From assembly GCF_035942955.1 (NCBI RefSeq), contig NZ_DASZCQ010000204.1, positions 32,867 to 96,866 on the forward strand: a stretch of 64,000 nt of DNA. The letters run 5' to 3'. Made by a program: the position numbers and the translations under genes. This stretch comes from DASYTH01 sp035942955. GTDB taxonomy: Bacteria > Actinomycetota > Actinomycetes > Mycobacteriales > Pseudonocardiaceae. Below are positions 6,333-15,247 of the stretch, piece by piece; positions within the stretch are counted from its first letter, which is position 1; each line of letters begins with the position of its first letter. Below the pieces are notes generated by a model. It was not told the origin of the DNA, did no database searches, and saw only the letters and a program-made list of their open reading frames with translations.

Positions 6333-8593
6333 GTTCCGACAAGAGCTTCCTCAACCGGATAGCGGGCTGGCTCATCGCGGCGCTCGGTGTCATCCTGCTG
6401 AACCTCAGCTTCGAGTTGCTCGGCGACCGGGTCAACGACACGGCGATCGGCCGGCTGGTGGGCTACATCCTGTTCGTCGCCGTGGTCGCCGGCCTGCCGC
6501 TTGGCCTGGTTGCTCTGGCCGTGCACTACCTCTGGGGCCGCAAGCTGTTGGGCCGCAAGGCAAAGCCGCCCGAGCGGGAACCCGTCAAGCGGCGCGAGCC
6601 GCCGGCCTGGCAGCGGCCGAAGCCGCTCCAGCACCGGAAGTCCGAAGTAGACAATGCGGTGCGGTTGCTGCTCGACAACGGGTTCGTCGCGGTCATCGGA
6701 GCGCGCGACGTCGGAACCTCGGCCGTGGCGGCGAGCGTGGTGCAGCGGCTGCTCGACGAGCGCCGGGCCGGCCGGGCCACCCGGATCGACATGCGCAGCC
6801 GGTCCAGCCGGCGGCCCGACACCGCTCGGGACGCCGCCGGTCGCGTGCTGTCCACGTTCGGGCTCGACGAGCCGGCGGACGGCTCGCCGGAGCGGCTGGC
6901 CGACGCCAGCGAGCGCCTCGAGCGGGCGTTGCGGTCGTCCCACGACGTCCTGCTGCTCGACAACGTCTCCGCACCGGAGGAGGTCGAGTGGCTGACCGAC
7001 CGGTGGCCGGTGGCCGGGCGGCCGTGGCTGGTGATCGCGGGTGAGTCGGCGGTGCGGCCGGCCGTGCACCGCAGCGTGGAGGTCCTCGGCGAGCTGAGCC
7101 GGCACGGGCTCAGGGCCATCTGGGAGGCGGAGGTCGGGCCGGCCGGCACGCCGTGGTGGCGGCGCCTGCGGGAGCTGCTTGCCGGCCGCGGCCGGGCCGG
7201 CCGGCTGGACCCGCTGCTCGACGTCTGCGGCGGGCTGCCCGGAGTGCTCATGGCATTCGTCCGGGAGATGATGCGCCCGGGCAGCACGCTCACCGTCGAG
7301 GCCCTGCGCAGCGGCGGGGTGTGGACGGTCTACCTCAACCACGTCCGGGCCGGCCTGTCGGCGGATGCGGTGTGGCTGCTGCACGCGCTCGCCGAGCTGC
7401 CGGTCACCGCGCTGTCCGCAGGCGAGATCGCGGCACTGCTGGAGACCACCGGTGATCCGCTCGAGGAGCTGCGGATCCGCAACCTGGTGCGGGAGACCGA
7501 CGACGGCCGGTACCGGCTGCCCATCGAGCTGCGTGAGGTGCTCACCACCCCGAGGTCCGACCGCCGCAGGTACGCCCACGAGGCCGTGCCCGCGCTGGTC
7601 CGCCACCATGCCCGGGAGACCGCGCTCTGGTTGCCCCGGCTCGGCACCACGCCCGTCGCGGTCGAGTGGTTCCACGACGCCGAGCTGTCGCTGCGGCCCC
7701 TGTTCACCACGGACGGCTATCCGGACGACGATCTGGTCAAGCAGGTGATCGACGACCTGGCCGCAATCGCGGACGCCCTCGAGGCGTGGTACGTGCGCGA
7801 GCAGCAGTCCGGCGGGCTGTTCACGGTCAGCCAGGCGCTGCGCGACCTTGCCGAGCGGGCCGGCCGCACGGATCTGGCCGGGCTGGCGGCCGTGCGGATG
7901 GCGGCCGCGAGCCGCATCGCCGCGGCACTGGACGAGGCCGGCCAGCGGCTCGACGCGGCCGCCCGGTACGTCGACCGGTTGCCTGCGGAGGCGGCCGCCG
8001 GGCTGCGCGTCCGGATCCGGATCGAGCGGGCACTGCTGGCCCTCGCCGGACCGGGCCGGGCGGACCCGGACCGGCTCGCGGCGGCCGAACGGGAGCTGGA
8101 TCGGGTCGCCGACGCGCAGAGCGGCCACCCTGAGCTGACCATCGTACGGCTCAACCTGGGTGCGCTGTGCCTCGGCCGGCAACGGTGGCGGGAGGCGCTC
8201 GAGCACCTCGACCGGGCCAGGGGGCTGGCCGCCGAGCAACGCGACACCGGATGCGAGGCGCATGCCGTGGAACTGCAGGGCGTGGCACTGGCCGCCGGTG
8301 ACCTGCCGGAAGCGGTGCACCGGTGGCTGCGTGCCAAGGAGTGGTACGAGCGCACCGGCGACGAGCAGGGAGAGGCGCGCTGCCTGCAGCACCTCGGATC
8401 GGCGGCGCTGACCGACGCCACCGCCGCCGGGCAGATCCGCGACGGCCGGCCGGCCGCACTCACCCCGCCCGAGGCCGCGCGTGTCGCGCTATCCTTGCTG
8501 GAGAAGGCAAAGTCCCTGCGCGCCGGTCAACCCGACACCAGCCTGGTCGACCACTACCTGAGCGTCGCCCGCCAGCGGCTGGGGAAGTCCTAG
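6329..8593 (+). CDS. Membrane-anchored STAND/NB-ARC-like NTPase with TPR-like C terminus
   Basis: This 754-aa protein starts at GTG 6329, overlapping the permease stop (GTGA). Two membrane spans (about residues 11-30 and 43-67) are followed by a basic linker and an NTPase-like domain. The P-loop region reads IGARDVGTSAVA (residues 123-134): the usual GK[ST] lysine is replaced by Thr, so nucleotide binding may be lost or altered. A Walker-B-like DVLLLDN (206-212) and an NB-ARC-type CGGLPGVLMAF motif support a STAND fold. The C-terminal 300 residues are alpha-helical with TPR-like pieces (LNLGALCLGRQRWREALEHL). It lies in one unit with a solute-binding protein and a permease, which suggests a receptor-coupled signalling or transport role. 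Function unknown. Confidence 0.72.
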   Translation: MSSDKSFLNRIAGWLIAALGVILLNLSFELLGDRVNDTAIGRLVGYILFVAVVAGLPLGLVALAVHYLWGRKLLGRKAKPPEREPVKRREPPAWQRPKPLQHRKSEVDNAVRLLLDNGFVAVIGARDVGTSAVAASVVQRLLDERRAGRATRIDMRSRSSRRPDTARDAAGRVLSTFGLDEPADGSPERLADASERLERALRSSHDVLLLDNVSAPEEVEWLTDRWPVAGRPWLVIAGESAVRPAVHRSVEVLGELSRHGLRAIWEAEVGPAGTPWWRRLRELLAGRGRAGRLDPLLDVCGGLPGVLMAFVREMMRPGSTLTVEALRSGGVWTVYLNHVRAGLSADAVWLLHALAELPVTALSAGEIAALLETTGDPLEELRIRNLVRETDDGRYRLPIELREVLTTPRSDRRRYAHEAVPALVRHHARETALWLPRLGTTPVAVEWFHDAELSLRPLFTTDGYPDDDLVKQVIDDLAAIADALEAWYVREQQSGGLFTVSQALRDLAERAGRTDLAGLAAVRMAAASRIAAALDEAGQRLDAAARYVDRLPAEAAAGLRVRIRIERALLALAGPGRADPDRLAAAERELDRVADAQSGHPELTIVRLNLGALCLGRQRWREALEHLDRARGLAAEQRDTGCEAHAVELQGVALAAGDLPEAVHRWLRAKEWYERTGDEQGEARCLQHLGSAALTDATAAGQIRDGRPAALTPPEAARVALSLLEKAKSLRAGQPDTSLVDHYLSVARQRLGKS

Positions 8594-8599
8594 CGCGAG

Positions 8600-8712
8600 C
8601 TTCGAAGGTGCGCCGAGGTCAAATCCGCTGAGGTCAAACCGCGCTGAGATCAACTGCGCTGGGGTCAAACCGCGCAGGCCAAACTGCGCTGAGGTCAAAC
8701 TGCGCCGGGGTC
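8600..8712. repeat. Tandem repeat of about 14-16 bp (core GCTGAGGTCAAAC), six to seven copies
   Basis: Downstream of the NTPase gene the core GCYGRGGTCAAAC recurs about every 15-16 bases. Read on the minus strand it gives consecutive five-residue units (AQFGL, RGLTP, AQLIS, ARFDL, SGFDL), the pattern of a pentapeptide-repeat protein. No convincing full gene exists: the minus frame (8489-8743) runs antisense into the NTPase gene. It may be a remnant of a pentapeptide-repeat gene or a non-coding repeat. Confidence 0.6.
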
Positions 8713-8751
8713 GGCAAATCTTTGGCGAGGGCGGCCGCCACACGACGACCA

Positions 8752-8778
8752 GGGCAGGGCGAGGAACGAGCCCTGCCC
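8752..8778. terminator. Candidate hairpin terminator
   Basis: GGGCAGGGC and GCCCTGCCC form perfect 9-bp arms around a 9-base loop in the gap between two convergently oriented genes, the NTPase (plus) and the phosphopantetheinyl transferase (minus). No T-run follows, as is common for hairpins in very GC-rich actinomycetes. Confidence 0.5.
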
Positions 8779-8884
8779 GCAGGCGCCGTCAGCCAACCAC
8801 CCACGACACCCAACCACCCACCCCGGCCCGCAACCACCCAAGCAACCCAACCCCAGGCCGGCGCCGAAGGCGCCCGGCGGCCTT

Positions 8885-8921
8885 GCCCGAGCTAACAAGC
8901 ACAGCCCGAGCTAACAAGCAC
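8885..8921. repeat. Direct repeat of an 18-bp unit, two copies
   Basis: GCCCGAGCTAACAAGCAC occurs twice (8885-8902 and 8904-8921), separated by one base and placed immediately before the stop codon of the phosphopantetheinyl transferase gene. The rest of the gap 8594-8923 holds the short tandem repeat and hairpin listed separately, and nothing else that I recognise. Confidence 0.75.
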
Positions 8922-8923
8922 TA

Positions 8924-9679
8924 CTAGGCGAGCTTGGCGACCAGAGGGTCGGCGTCGTGCTCGGAAACCCAGCCGGTTGCCGGGAAATCGGGGCCGGCGA
9001 TCACGGCGACGCAGGCGCGGTAGCCGGAACCGGCGTCCAGCTGGGCCATCCGCATCCGGTTGGCGTCCACTTCGGACGCTTGGGAGTCGACGACCCGAGG
9101 CTCGGTGTCCCATGGCGTGACGGTGATCCTGGTCATCGGGATGGCCAGGCCCCGGCCGGTGGCCTTGAGGATGGCCTCCTTGCGGGCCCAGTAGGTGAAG
9201 AACGCGGCGTCCTTGTCGGGCGGCGCCACCGCGGCGAAGCTGTCCAGCTCGCCCGCCGACAGCGTCAGCCGGACCAGGTCGTCCACCGACACGTCGCGCT
9301 CCTGCTCGACGTCAACGCCGACCGGCAGCCCGTCGGTGATGGCCACCGCGACCAGGTCGCCGGAGTGCGAGATCGACAGCTCGGGCAGCGCCCGGCCGGG
9401 CGGGTGGCCCTGCGGGGCGACGACCCGCGGCTTGCCGTGCGTGCGGCCGCAGTCCGGGCAGGTGCTGTCCAGGTTCACCCGCCCCGGCTCGATGCCGAGC
9501 GCGTCGGCGGCCAGCGCCTTGGCGACCACCCGCGCGGTGAGGAACCGGACCTGGTCGACCGCAAGCCGGTAGGCCGCGTGCCGCTCCCGTTCCACGGTGT
9601 CCAGCAGGCCGAGCAGTCGGGGCGTCTCGATCGACGGCCGGGCCCACCAGACCCGGCACCGGATGCTCGACGTGGTCAC
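8924..9679 (-). CDS. 4'-phosphopantetheinyl transferase, Sfp type
   Basis: This enzyme transfers the 4'-phosphopantetheine arm of CoA to carrier-protein domains of fatty acid, polyketide or nonribosomal peptide synthases. Both signature motifs are present: VGVDVE (Mg2+ binding) and FTYWARKEAILKATGRGL (the WxxKEA motif). A short CPDC pair sits between residues 70 and 90. At 251 aa it matches Sfp-type enzymes rather than the 120-aa AcpS class. It stands alone and is divergent from the GH18-like gene. With the isochorismate synthase nearby it could serve siderophore assembly, but as a single-copy broad enzyme it could also serve polyketide synthases elsewhere. Confidence 0.92.
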   Translation of the reverse strand: MTTSSIRCRVWWARPSIETPRLLGLLDTVERERHAAYRLAVDQVRFLTARVVAKALAADALGIEPGRVNLDSTCPDCGRTHGKPRVVAPQGHPPGRALPELSISHSGDLVAVAITDGLPVGVDVEQERDVSVDDLVRLTLSAGELDSFAAVAPPDKDAAFFTYWARKEAILKATGRGLAIPMTRITVTPWDTEPRVVDSQASEVDANRMRMAQLDAGSGYRACVAVIAGPDFPATGWVSEHDADPLVAKLA

Positions 9680-9726
9680 TCTGCTAGTCCTACCTCATAC
9701 TGGCTGCCACCGATCAAGGAGGGGAC

Positions 9727-10998
9727 GTGGCCAGGTTCGACGGCGGGCGGGTGGCGCCGCTGGAATGGGTCGGCGTGGCGGCCGGCGCGCTGGCGCTTGT
9801 GGACGGATTCCTGTCCTGGCGGCACGTGAAGGGCAGCCCGGAGGTGGTCGACCTGCTCCGCACGCTTGGCGTGAAGACCTGGTACACGGCGTGGGGCAGC
9901 GGGGTCACCGGCTGGCTTCCGGTGCTGCTGCTCGCCGGGGCGGGCGCGCTGATCCTGGCGCCCGGGTTCGGGTTGCGGGTGCGCGGTGTCCCGGTCCTGT
10001 GGCTGGCCATGGCGGCCGCGGCGCTGGTGCTCATCCTGATCCGCTGGGCGACGCTGCCCACCCCGGACGCGGCCCTGCTGCGGGCGCGCAACCACTGGAT
10101 CGTCGACCGCGGCGACGGGCGGCCGTCGGTGAACCTGGTGGTGCTCAGCTTCGTGCATCCGGTGAAGCTGCTGAACCTGACCACGGACTCGACCACGCTC
10201 AACGGGATCCCGCGCGGGTTCACGCCGGAGCTGGTCGGCTACTTCACCGCCCGCGGGATCAGAGTGCAGCTGTCGATCGGCGGGATCACCTACGTGGACC
10301 CGTGGAACCAGGCGCTGGCGGCGAACGCGGCGCAGCTCGGCCGCAACGCCGCCGACGTGGCGCGCCGGCTCGGGGTGGGGATCGAGATCGACTACGAGGA
10401 GAACTCCGGGCCGAACCTGGCCGGGCTGCAGGCGTTCATCGACGCCTACCGGGCGGTGCTGCCGTACGACGCGTCCGGCGCGAACCCGGCGGCGCGGCTG
10501 ACGATCGACGTGGCGGCCGGCGACCGGTGGCTCATCGACCTCAACCGCAAGGCCACCGCGGACTGGTTGCGGCCCGACGCGCCGGTGCTGGACTACGCCA
10601 ACGCGATGGTGCCGGCGCGGCAGCCGTCGACGTCCGGCGCGATCGCCAACTGGCAGGAGCACATCGACGGCAAGCCGCAGTACTCGCCGCCGGTTCCGCC
10701 GCTGGCGCCGGCGAAGTTCACCGGCGGCCTGTACATCGCCGAGGGCGGCAAGGTTCGGCCGGAGTGCAACGACTTCGCCGCCTCGCTGCAGAACAGCACC
10801 GGGAGCTGGCTGCAGAACGCGGCGCCCAACGGCGCGGGCAGCACGGCCGGCCTGCTCGGTTACATGTTCTGGGCGGCCGAGCGGCCGTCGACCCGAGGCG
10901 TGACCACCACCCCGCCGAACACCTGCGAGGGCGGCGTCGGCGCGGGCGCGACGGCGTACGCGATCCCGGTCCCGATGCCCGCGTTGCGACAGAGCTGA
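9727..10998 (+). CDS. Membrane-anchored glycoside hydrolase family 18-like (chitinase-like) protein
   Basis: This 423-aa protein starts at GTG 9727 after an AGGAGG-type site. The first 110 residues contain about three membrane spans (near 13-30, 56-75 and 83-105). The rest resembles a GH18 TIM barrel: an early strand NLVVLSFVHPV, VQLSIGGITY (the SxGG motif), and GVGIEIDYEENSG, which corresponds to the catalytic DxxDxDxE strand but with the first Asp positions changed. If the barrel is outside the cell it could act on chitin, peptidoglycan or other N-acetylglucosamine polymers. The polytopic N terminus is unusual, since most GH18 enzymes have a cleaved signal peptide. Catalytic activity is uncertain. 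Confidence 0.68.
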   Translation: MARFDGGRVAPLEWVGVAAGALALVDGFLSWRHVKGSPEVVDLLRTLGVKTWYTAWGSGVTGWLPVLLLAGAGALILAPGFGLRVRGVPVLWLAMAAAALVLILIRWATLPTPDAALLRARNHWIVDRGDGRPSVNLVVLSFVHPVKLLNLTTDSTTLNGIPRGFTPELVGYFTARGIRVQLSIGGITYVDPWNQALAANAAQLGRNAADVARRLGVGIEIDYEENSGPNLAGLQAFIDAYRAVLPYDASGANPAARLTIDVAAGDRWLIDLNRKATADWLRPDAPVLDYANAMVPARQPSTSGAIANWQEHIDGKPQYSPPVPPLAPAKFTGGLYIAEGGKVRPECNDFAASLQNSTGSWLQNAAPNGAGSTAGLLGYMFWAAERPSTRGVTTTPPNTCEGGVGAGATAYAIPVPMPALRQS

Positions 10999-11091
10999 GC
11001 CCGGCAAATGCCCGAAGATCGGACCTGACGTCCGGGCCCGGTCCGGCCGTACGATGAGCCGCCCTTGTCGTTCGCCGACATGGAGGTTCGC

Positions 11092-12966
11092 ATGCGCCGC
11101 CTGCTCGCGCTCCTGTCCGCTTCCGTGATCGCACTGTCGGTCACCGTGCCCGTCGCGGCCGCGGCCGGCCCGGTGGATGACCGGCCGACGCCGCCGCCGT
11201 GGCTGGTGATCCAGGACGGGGTGAGCCAGCCCCAGTTCTCGCTGGCCGACGCGATCGAGGAGACCGTGTTCGTCGAGACGGTGGTCGACTCGGACCTCGA
11301 CGGCAAGCGCGACCGGGTGCGGCTGCGGCTGTCCCGGCCGGGCGAGACCAGGACCCAGGGCATCAAGGTGCCGGTGATCTTCGAGCACAGCCCGTACCGG
11401 TTCGGCACCGACGGCGCGCCCAACCACAACGTGGACTTCGACGTGCTGCCGCAGGAGTTCATCCAGCCGCAAGCACAGCCGGAGTTGAGCATCCAGGCCG
11501 CGCAGCCTCGGCCGCTGCCCGACCTACCGGGAGGGCTGGACAACTTCTGGGTGCCGCGCGGCTACGCGGTGGTGCTCGGCGAGAGCATCGGCACGGCGTT
11601 CTCCGACGGCTGCCCGACCATCGGCGACATGAAGGAGACGCTGGGCACCAAGGCGATCATCGACTGGCTCAACGGCCGCGCCAAGGGATGGAACGAGCAG
11701 GGGCAGCCGGTCGCCGCGGACTGGACCACCGGCGACGTCGGCATGATCGGCACGTCGTACAACGGGACCCTGCCGAACATGGTGGCCACCACCGGGGTCG
11801 AGGGCCTGCGCACGATCGTTCCGGTGTCGGCGATCGCCAGCTGGTACGACTACTACCGGGCCAACGGCCTGGTCCGCGCGCCGCACTCGGCCCAGTCGGG
11901 CGTGGGCCTCAACGAGTTCCAGGGTGAGGACCTCGACGTGCTGGCGATCTTCACCCAGGGCGAGTCGCGGTTCGCCAAGTGCGCGCACATCACCGAGCAG
12001 CTGCTGCAGTTCCAGGACCGGATCACCGGCGACTACAGCCCGTACTGGCACGAGCGGGACTACCTGCACCGCGCCGGCGGCGTCGAGGCCAGCGTGTTCG
12101 TGGTGCACGGGCTCGAGGACTACAACGTCATGACCAAGGCGTTCGCGTCCTGGTGGGACCGGCTGACCCGGCTCAACGTGCCGCGCAAGATCTGGCTGCA
12201 CAAGGACGGGCACGGCGGCCCGCGCGCGCCCAGTGACTACCAGCGCACGCTCAACCGCTGGTTCGACCACTGGCTGTTCGGGGTGGACAACGGGATCATG
12301 AACGATCCCCGGGCCGACGTGCAGCGGCCGGACGGCACCTACCAGAAGTTCGCCGACTGGCCGGTCCCCGGCACCCGCGACGCCACCCTGTTCCTGTCGG
12401 CCACCAACGCCACCGAGCCGGGCGGGCTCGGCACCGAGCCGCAGCTCACCGGACCAAGGCCGCGGCAGAGCTTCGTCGACCGCGGGCGCGAGCTCGACAC
12501 CGACGTCGACCTGCTGCCCAACCCGGACACGGCCAACCCGAACCGGCTGGTCTACGTGTCCCCGCCGCTGGCAAGGACCGCGCAGCTGAGCGGCACGCCG
12601 ACCGTGTCGCTGCGCGCGTCGGTGGACAACCGGTACGCGGCGAACCTGACCGCCGTGCTGGTCGACTACGGACCCGTCGGCAGCGCCGACCCGCCGGTCA
12701 TGGTGACCCGCGGCTGGATGGACGTGCAGAACCGCCGGGAGCTGGACCGCAGCCGGCCGATCCAGCAGGGTCAGGAGTACACCTTCGACTTCGACCTGCA
12801 GGCCGACGACTACGTCTTCCCGGCCGGGCACCGGATCGGTCTCGTGGTCGTGTCCACCGACATGCACTACACGCTGCGCCCGCTGCCCGGCACCGAGCTG
12901 ACCGTCTTCCCGGCCCGCAGCGAGGTCACGCTGCCGATCGTGGGAGGTACGACGGGCCTGTTCTGA
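11092..12966 (+). CDS. Secreted X-Pro dipeptidyl-peptidase (S15 family)
   Basis: This is a serine exopeptidase that releases Xaa-Pro dipeptides outside the cell. ATG 11092 is preferred to the earlier in-frame start because a GGAGG-type site precedes it and a clean signal peptide results (MRRLLALLSASVIALS..., cleavage near AAAAG). The nucleophile motif GTSYNGT, the acid in HGLEDYNV and the histidine in HKDGHGGPR form the S15/alpha-beta hydrolase triad. The C-terminal 200 residues form the beta-rich X-Pro peptidase C domain (LSGTPTVSLRASVDN, VFPAGHRIGLVVV). The 624-aa length is normal for actinomycete homologues. It is monocistronic. Confidence 0.9.
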   Translation: MRRLLALLSASVIALSVTVPVAAAAGPVDDRPTPPPWLVIQDGVSQPQFSLADAIEETVFVETVVDSDLDGKRDRVRLRLSRPGETRTQGIKVPVIFEHSPYRFGTDGAPNHNVDFDVLPQEFIQPQAQPELSIQAAQPRPLPDLPGGLDNFWVPRGYAVVLGESIGTAFSDGCPTIGDMKETLGTKAIIDWLNGRAKGWNEQGQPVAADWTTGDVGMIGTSYNGTLPNMVATTGVEGLRTIVPVSAIASWYDYYRANGLVRAPHSAQSGVGLNEFQGEDLDVLAIFTQGESRFAKCAHITEQLLQFQDRITGDYSPYWHERDYLHRAGGVEASVFVVHGLEDYNVMTKAFASWWDRLTRLNVPRKIWLHKDGHGGPRAPSDYQRTLNRWFDHWLFGVDNGIMNDPRADVQRPDGTYQKFADWPVPGTRDATLFLSATNATEPGGLGTEPQLTGPRPRQSFVDRGRELDTDVDLLPNPDTANPNRLVYVSPPLARTAQLSGTPTVSLRASVDNRYAANLTAVLVDYGPVGSADPPVMVTRGWMDVQNRRELDRSRPIQQGQEYTFDFDLQADDYVFPAGHRIGLVVVSTDMHYTLRPLPGTELTVFPARSEVTLPIVGGTTGLF

Positions 12967-13020
12967 CCGGAGGGCCGCGCCGGTTGGTGTATTGGCGCCG
13001 TGCCAGTAGGCTGCGGGCCC

Positions 13021-13857
13021 ATGCTGGTTCGGCGCCGCACCACCGCGTTGTTGTCCGCCTTGGCCGTGCTGCTGGCGGGGCTGGCGGTCCCGGCCGCGGC
13101 GGACGTCCGGCGCACCCCGGCGGACTGTGCCGCCGCGCTGGACTGCACCGCGGCCGACATCGATCTGATGACGATGGCCGAGCGGCTGGAGCTCGTGCGC
13201 GGCATGCAGGCCGGGCCGGCGGCGGCGCTCGGCGCGACCGACCGGTGGCGCAACATCGAGGGCGTGATCACGTTCTTCCGTGATCATTCGCTCGGGCCGT
13301 CCGGCAGCTGGGTGTCCTATGTGGACGCCGGGATCGTCGAGGGGATCGAGCGTGGGATCGCGATCGCGTTGGGATGGTCGTCCGACACGTTCGGCAATCC
13401 GGGATCGGCGCTCTGGGCCAGCTACCTGACCAGGCTCAGCACCGGGGCGCTTGGCACCCGGTCGGCGCACGACCGGGCGTGGAGCGAGGCCGAGCAGGCC
13501 TCCACCGAGCACGGCGACGCGCTGGCCGCCGCGCACGGTCAGCACGCCACGCCAGTGGAGTGGCGCTTCTACCAGTTCTCCGAGGTGTACCGGTGGGCGC
13601 TGCGCAACCGGCCGGTGGTGCTCGACCTGCTCGCGGTGTACGGCCCGCTGATCCACCCGGCGCTTGCCCGGCTGCGGGTGCCGTTCTACGACTGGTTCAC
13701 CGACGTGAGCCGGTCGGCGCCGTCCTACAAGGGCTGCGAGATGGCCTACGGGTTCGCCCAGCTGCACCCGATCGCCGGCGTCGTCGGCGTGGCCGGGCTG
13801 TTCCTGGCGTACGTCGCCGAGCTGTTCGACGAGTACCTGGTGGACACCTCCGATTAG
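13021..13857 (+). CDS. Secreted protein of unknown function
   Basis: This 278-aa protein has a signal peptide (MLVRRRTTALLSALAVLLAG, cleavage near AAAD) and no transmembrane helix except a hydrophobic stretch near the C terminus (IAGVVGVAGLFLAYVAELF). A GTG at 13000 is also in frame, but ATG 13021 gives the clean signal. Three cysteines follow the signal, two of them close together (CAAALDC). No known domain is recognised. It lies 54 bp after the peptidase gene and 10 bp before tmsA, so it could be co-transcribed with tmsA-tmsB. Confidence 0.75.
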   Translation: MLVRRRTTALLSALAVLLAGLAVPAAADVRRTPADCAAALDCTAADIDLMTMAERLELVRGMQAGPAAALGATDRWRNIEGVITFFRDHSLGPSGSWVSYVDAGIVEGIERGIAIALGWSSDTFGNPGSALWASYLTRLSTGALGTRSAHDRAWSEAEQASTEHGDALAAAHGQHATPVEWRFYQFSEVYRWALRNRPVVLDLLAVYGPLIHPALARLRVPFYDWFTDVSRSAPSYKGCEMAYGFAQLHPIAGVVGVAGLFLAYVAELFDEYLVDTSD

Positions 13858-13867
13858 CATCGGAGGA

Positions 13868-15232
13868 ATGAGCACCCAGGTGTGGCACGACCGGGCGGTG
13901 GACCGGTTGCGGGAACAGCTGGCCGCGCTGCCGGAGGGCGCGCCGATCCGGCTGGCCAAGCCCACCTCGAACCTGTTCCGGTTCCGCGAGCCGCCGACGG
14001 GTCAGGCGCTGGACGTCTCGGCGTTCGGCGACGTGCTGTACGTCGACCCGCTGACCCGCACCGCCGACGTCGGCGGGATGACCACCTACGAGCGGCTGGT
14101 CGACGCCACGCTGCCGTACGGGCTGATGCCGCTGGTCGTGCCGCAGCTCAAGACGATCACGCTGGGTGGCGCGGTGGCCGGGCTGGGCATCGAGTCGTCC
14201 TCGTTCCGCAACGGCATGCCGCACGAGTCCGTGCAGGAGATGGAGATCCTCACCGGCGCCGGCGACGTGGTGCTGGCCCGGCCGGACAACGAGCACCGCG
14301 ACCTGTTCCACGGCTTCCCCAACTCCTACGGCACGCTCGGCTACACCCTGCGACTGCGCATCGAGCTCGAGCCGGTGCAACCGACCGTGGCGCTGCGGCA
14401 CGTCCGCTTCGCCGACACCGCCGCGTGCGCCGTCGCGATCGAACGGATCTGCGCGGAGCGCTCCTACGAGGGCCGGACCGTCGACTTCATCGACGGCACG
14501 GTGTTCTCCGGCGACGAGTTGTACCTCACGCTCGGCGCGTTCGCCGGCGGGGCGTCCGGCCTTTCCGACTACACCGGACGCGACATCTACTACAAGTCCA
14601 TCCGCGAGCGCGCCACCGACCGTCTGTCCACACGCGACTACCTGTGGCGGTGGGACACCGACTGGTTCTGGTGCTCCAAGGCGCTCGGGGCGCAGCACCC
14701 GGTGATCCGCCGGCTGTGGCCCAAGCGGTACCTGCGGTCCGACGTGTACCGCAAGCTGGTCGCGCTGGACCGCCGGCACCGGCTGTCCGACCGGATCGGG
14801 CGGCTGCGCAACGACCCGGCCCGCGAGGCGGTCATCCAGGACGTGGAGATCCCGGTGGACCGGCTCGCCGAGTTCATGGACTTCTTCCACGCCGACATCG
14901 GGATCAGCCCGGTGTGGCTGTGCCCGGTGCGGCTGCGGACCGACACGACCTGGCCGCTGTACCCGATGGACCCGGCGACGCTGTACGTCAACGTCGGCTT
15001 CTGGGCCACGGTGGCGCTCGATCCCGACGAGCCGGACGGCACGCACAACCGGCTGATCGAGCGCAAGGTCGCCGAGCTCGGCGGGCACAAGTCGCTGTAT
15101 TCCACCTCATACTTCGGCGAGGACGAGTTCTGGGCGCTGTACAACGGAACGCGGTACCGGACGCTGAAGGACGCCTACGACCCGCGCGGTCGGCTGCCCG
15201 ACCTGTACGACAAGTGCGTGCGAAACCGGTGA
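13868..15232 (+). CDS. tmsA: FAD-binding reductase for 10-methylene fatty acids (TmsA/BfaA-like)
   Basis: This 454-aa flavoprotein of the DHCR24-like FAD_binding_4 family is expected to reduce the 10-methylene group of phospholipid acyl chains to a 10-methyl branch (tuberculostearic acid). The FAD-binding region includes VDPLTRTADVGGMTTYERLVDATLP in segments, TLGGAVAGLGIESSSFRNG and GTLGYTLRL. The following gene, 15 bp downstream, is the matching cyclopropane-synthase-like methyltransferase, the same pairing as in mycobacteria and Rhodococcus. The small third gene tmsC is not present. Assignment rests on family plus gene pair; substrate is inferred. Confidence 0.8.
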   Translation: MSTQVWHDRAVDRLREQLAALPEGAPIRLAKPTSNLFRFREPPTGQALDVSAFGDVLYVDPLTRTADVGGMTTYERLVDATLPYGLMPLVVPQLKTITLGGAVAGLGIESSSFRNGMPHESVQEMEILTGAGDVVLARPDNEHRDLFHGFPNSYGTLGYTLRLRIELEPVQPTVALRHVRFADTAACAVAIERICAERSYEGRTVDFIDGTVFSGDELYLTLGAFAGGASGLSDYTGRDIYYKSIRERATDRLSTRDYLWRWDTDWFWCSKALGAQHPVIRRLWPKRYLRSDVYRKLVALDRRHRLSDRIGRLRNDPAREAVIQDVEIPVDRLAEFMDFFHADIGISPVWLCPVRLRTDTTWPLYPMDPATLYVNVGFWATVALDPDEPDGTHNRLIERKVAELGGHKSLYSTSYFGEDEFWALYNGTRYRTLKDAYDPRGRLPDLYDKCVRNR

Positions 15233-15247
15233 CGGAGAGGAGCGAGC

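Noticed and set aside
4970..8392. 1140-aa minus-strand open frame opposite the permease and NTPase genes
   Set aside because: It is an artefact of very high GC3 content: repetitive Arg/Pro/Gln/Gly composition, no recognisable domain, and it lies wholly opposite two genes with clear motifs.
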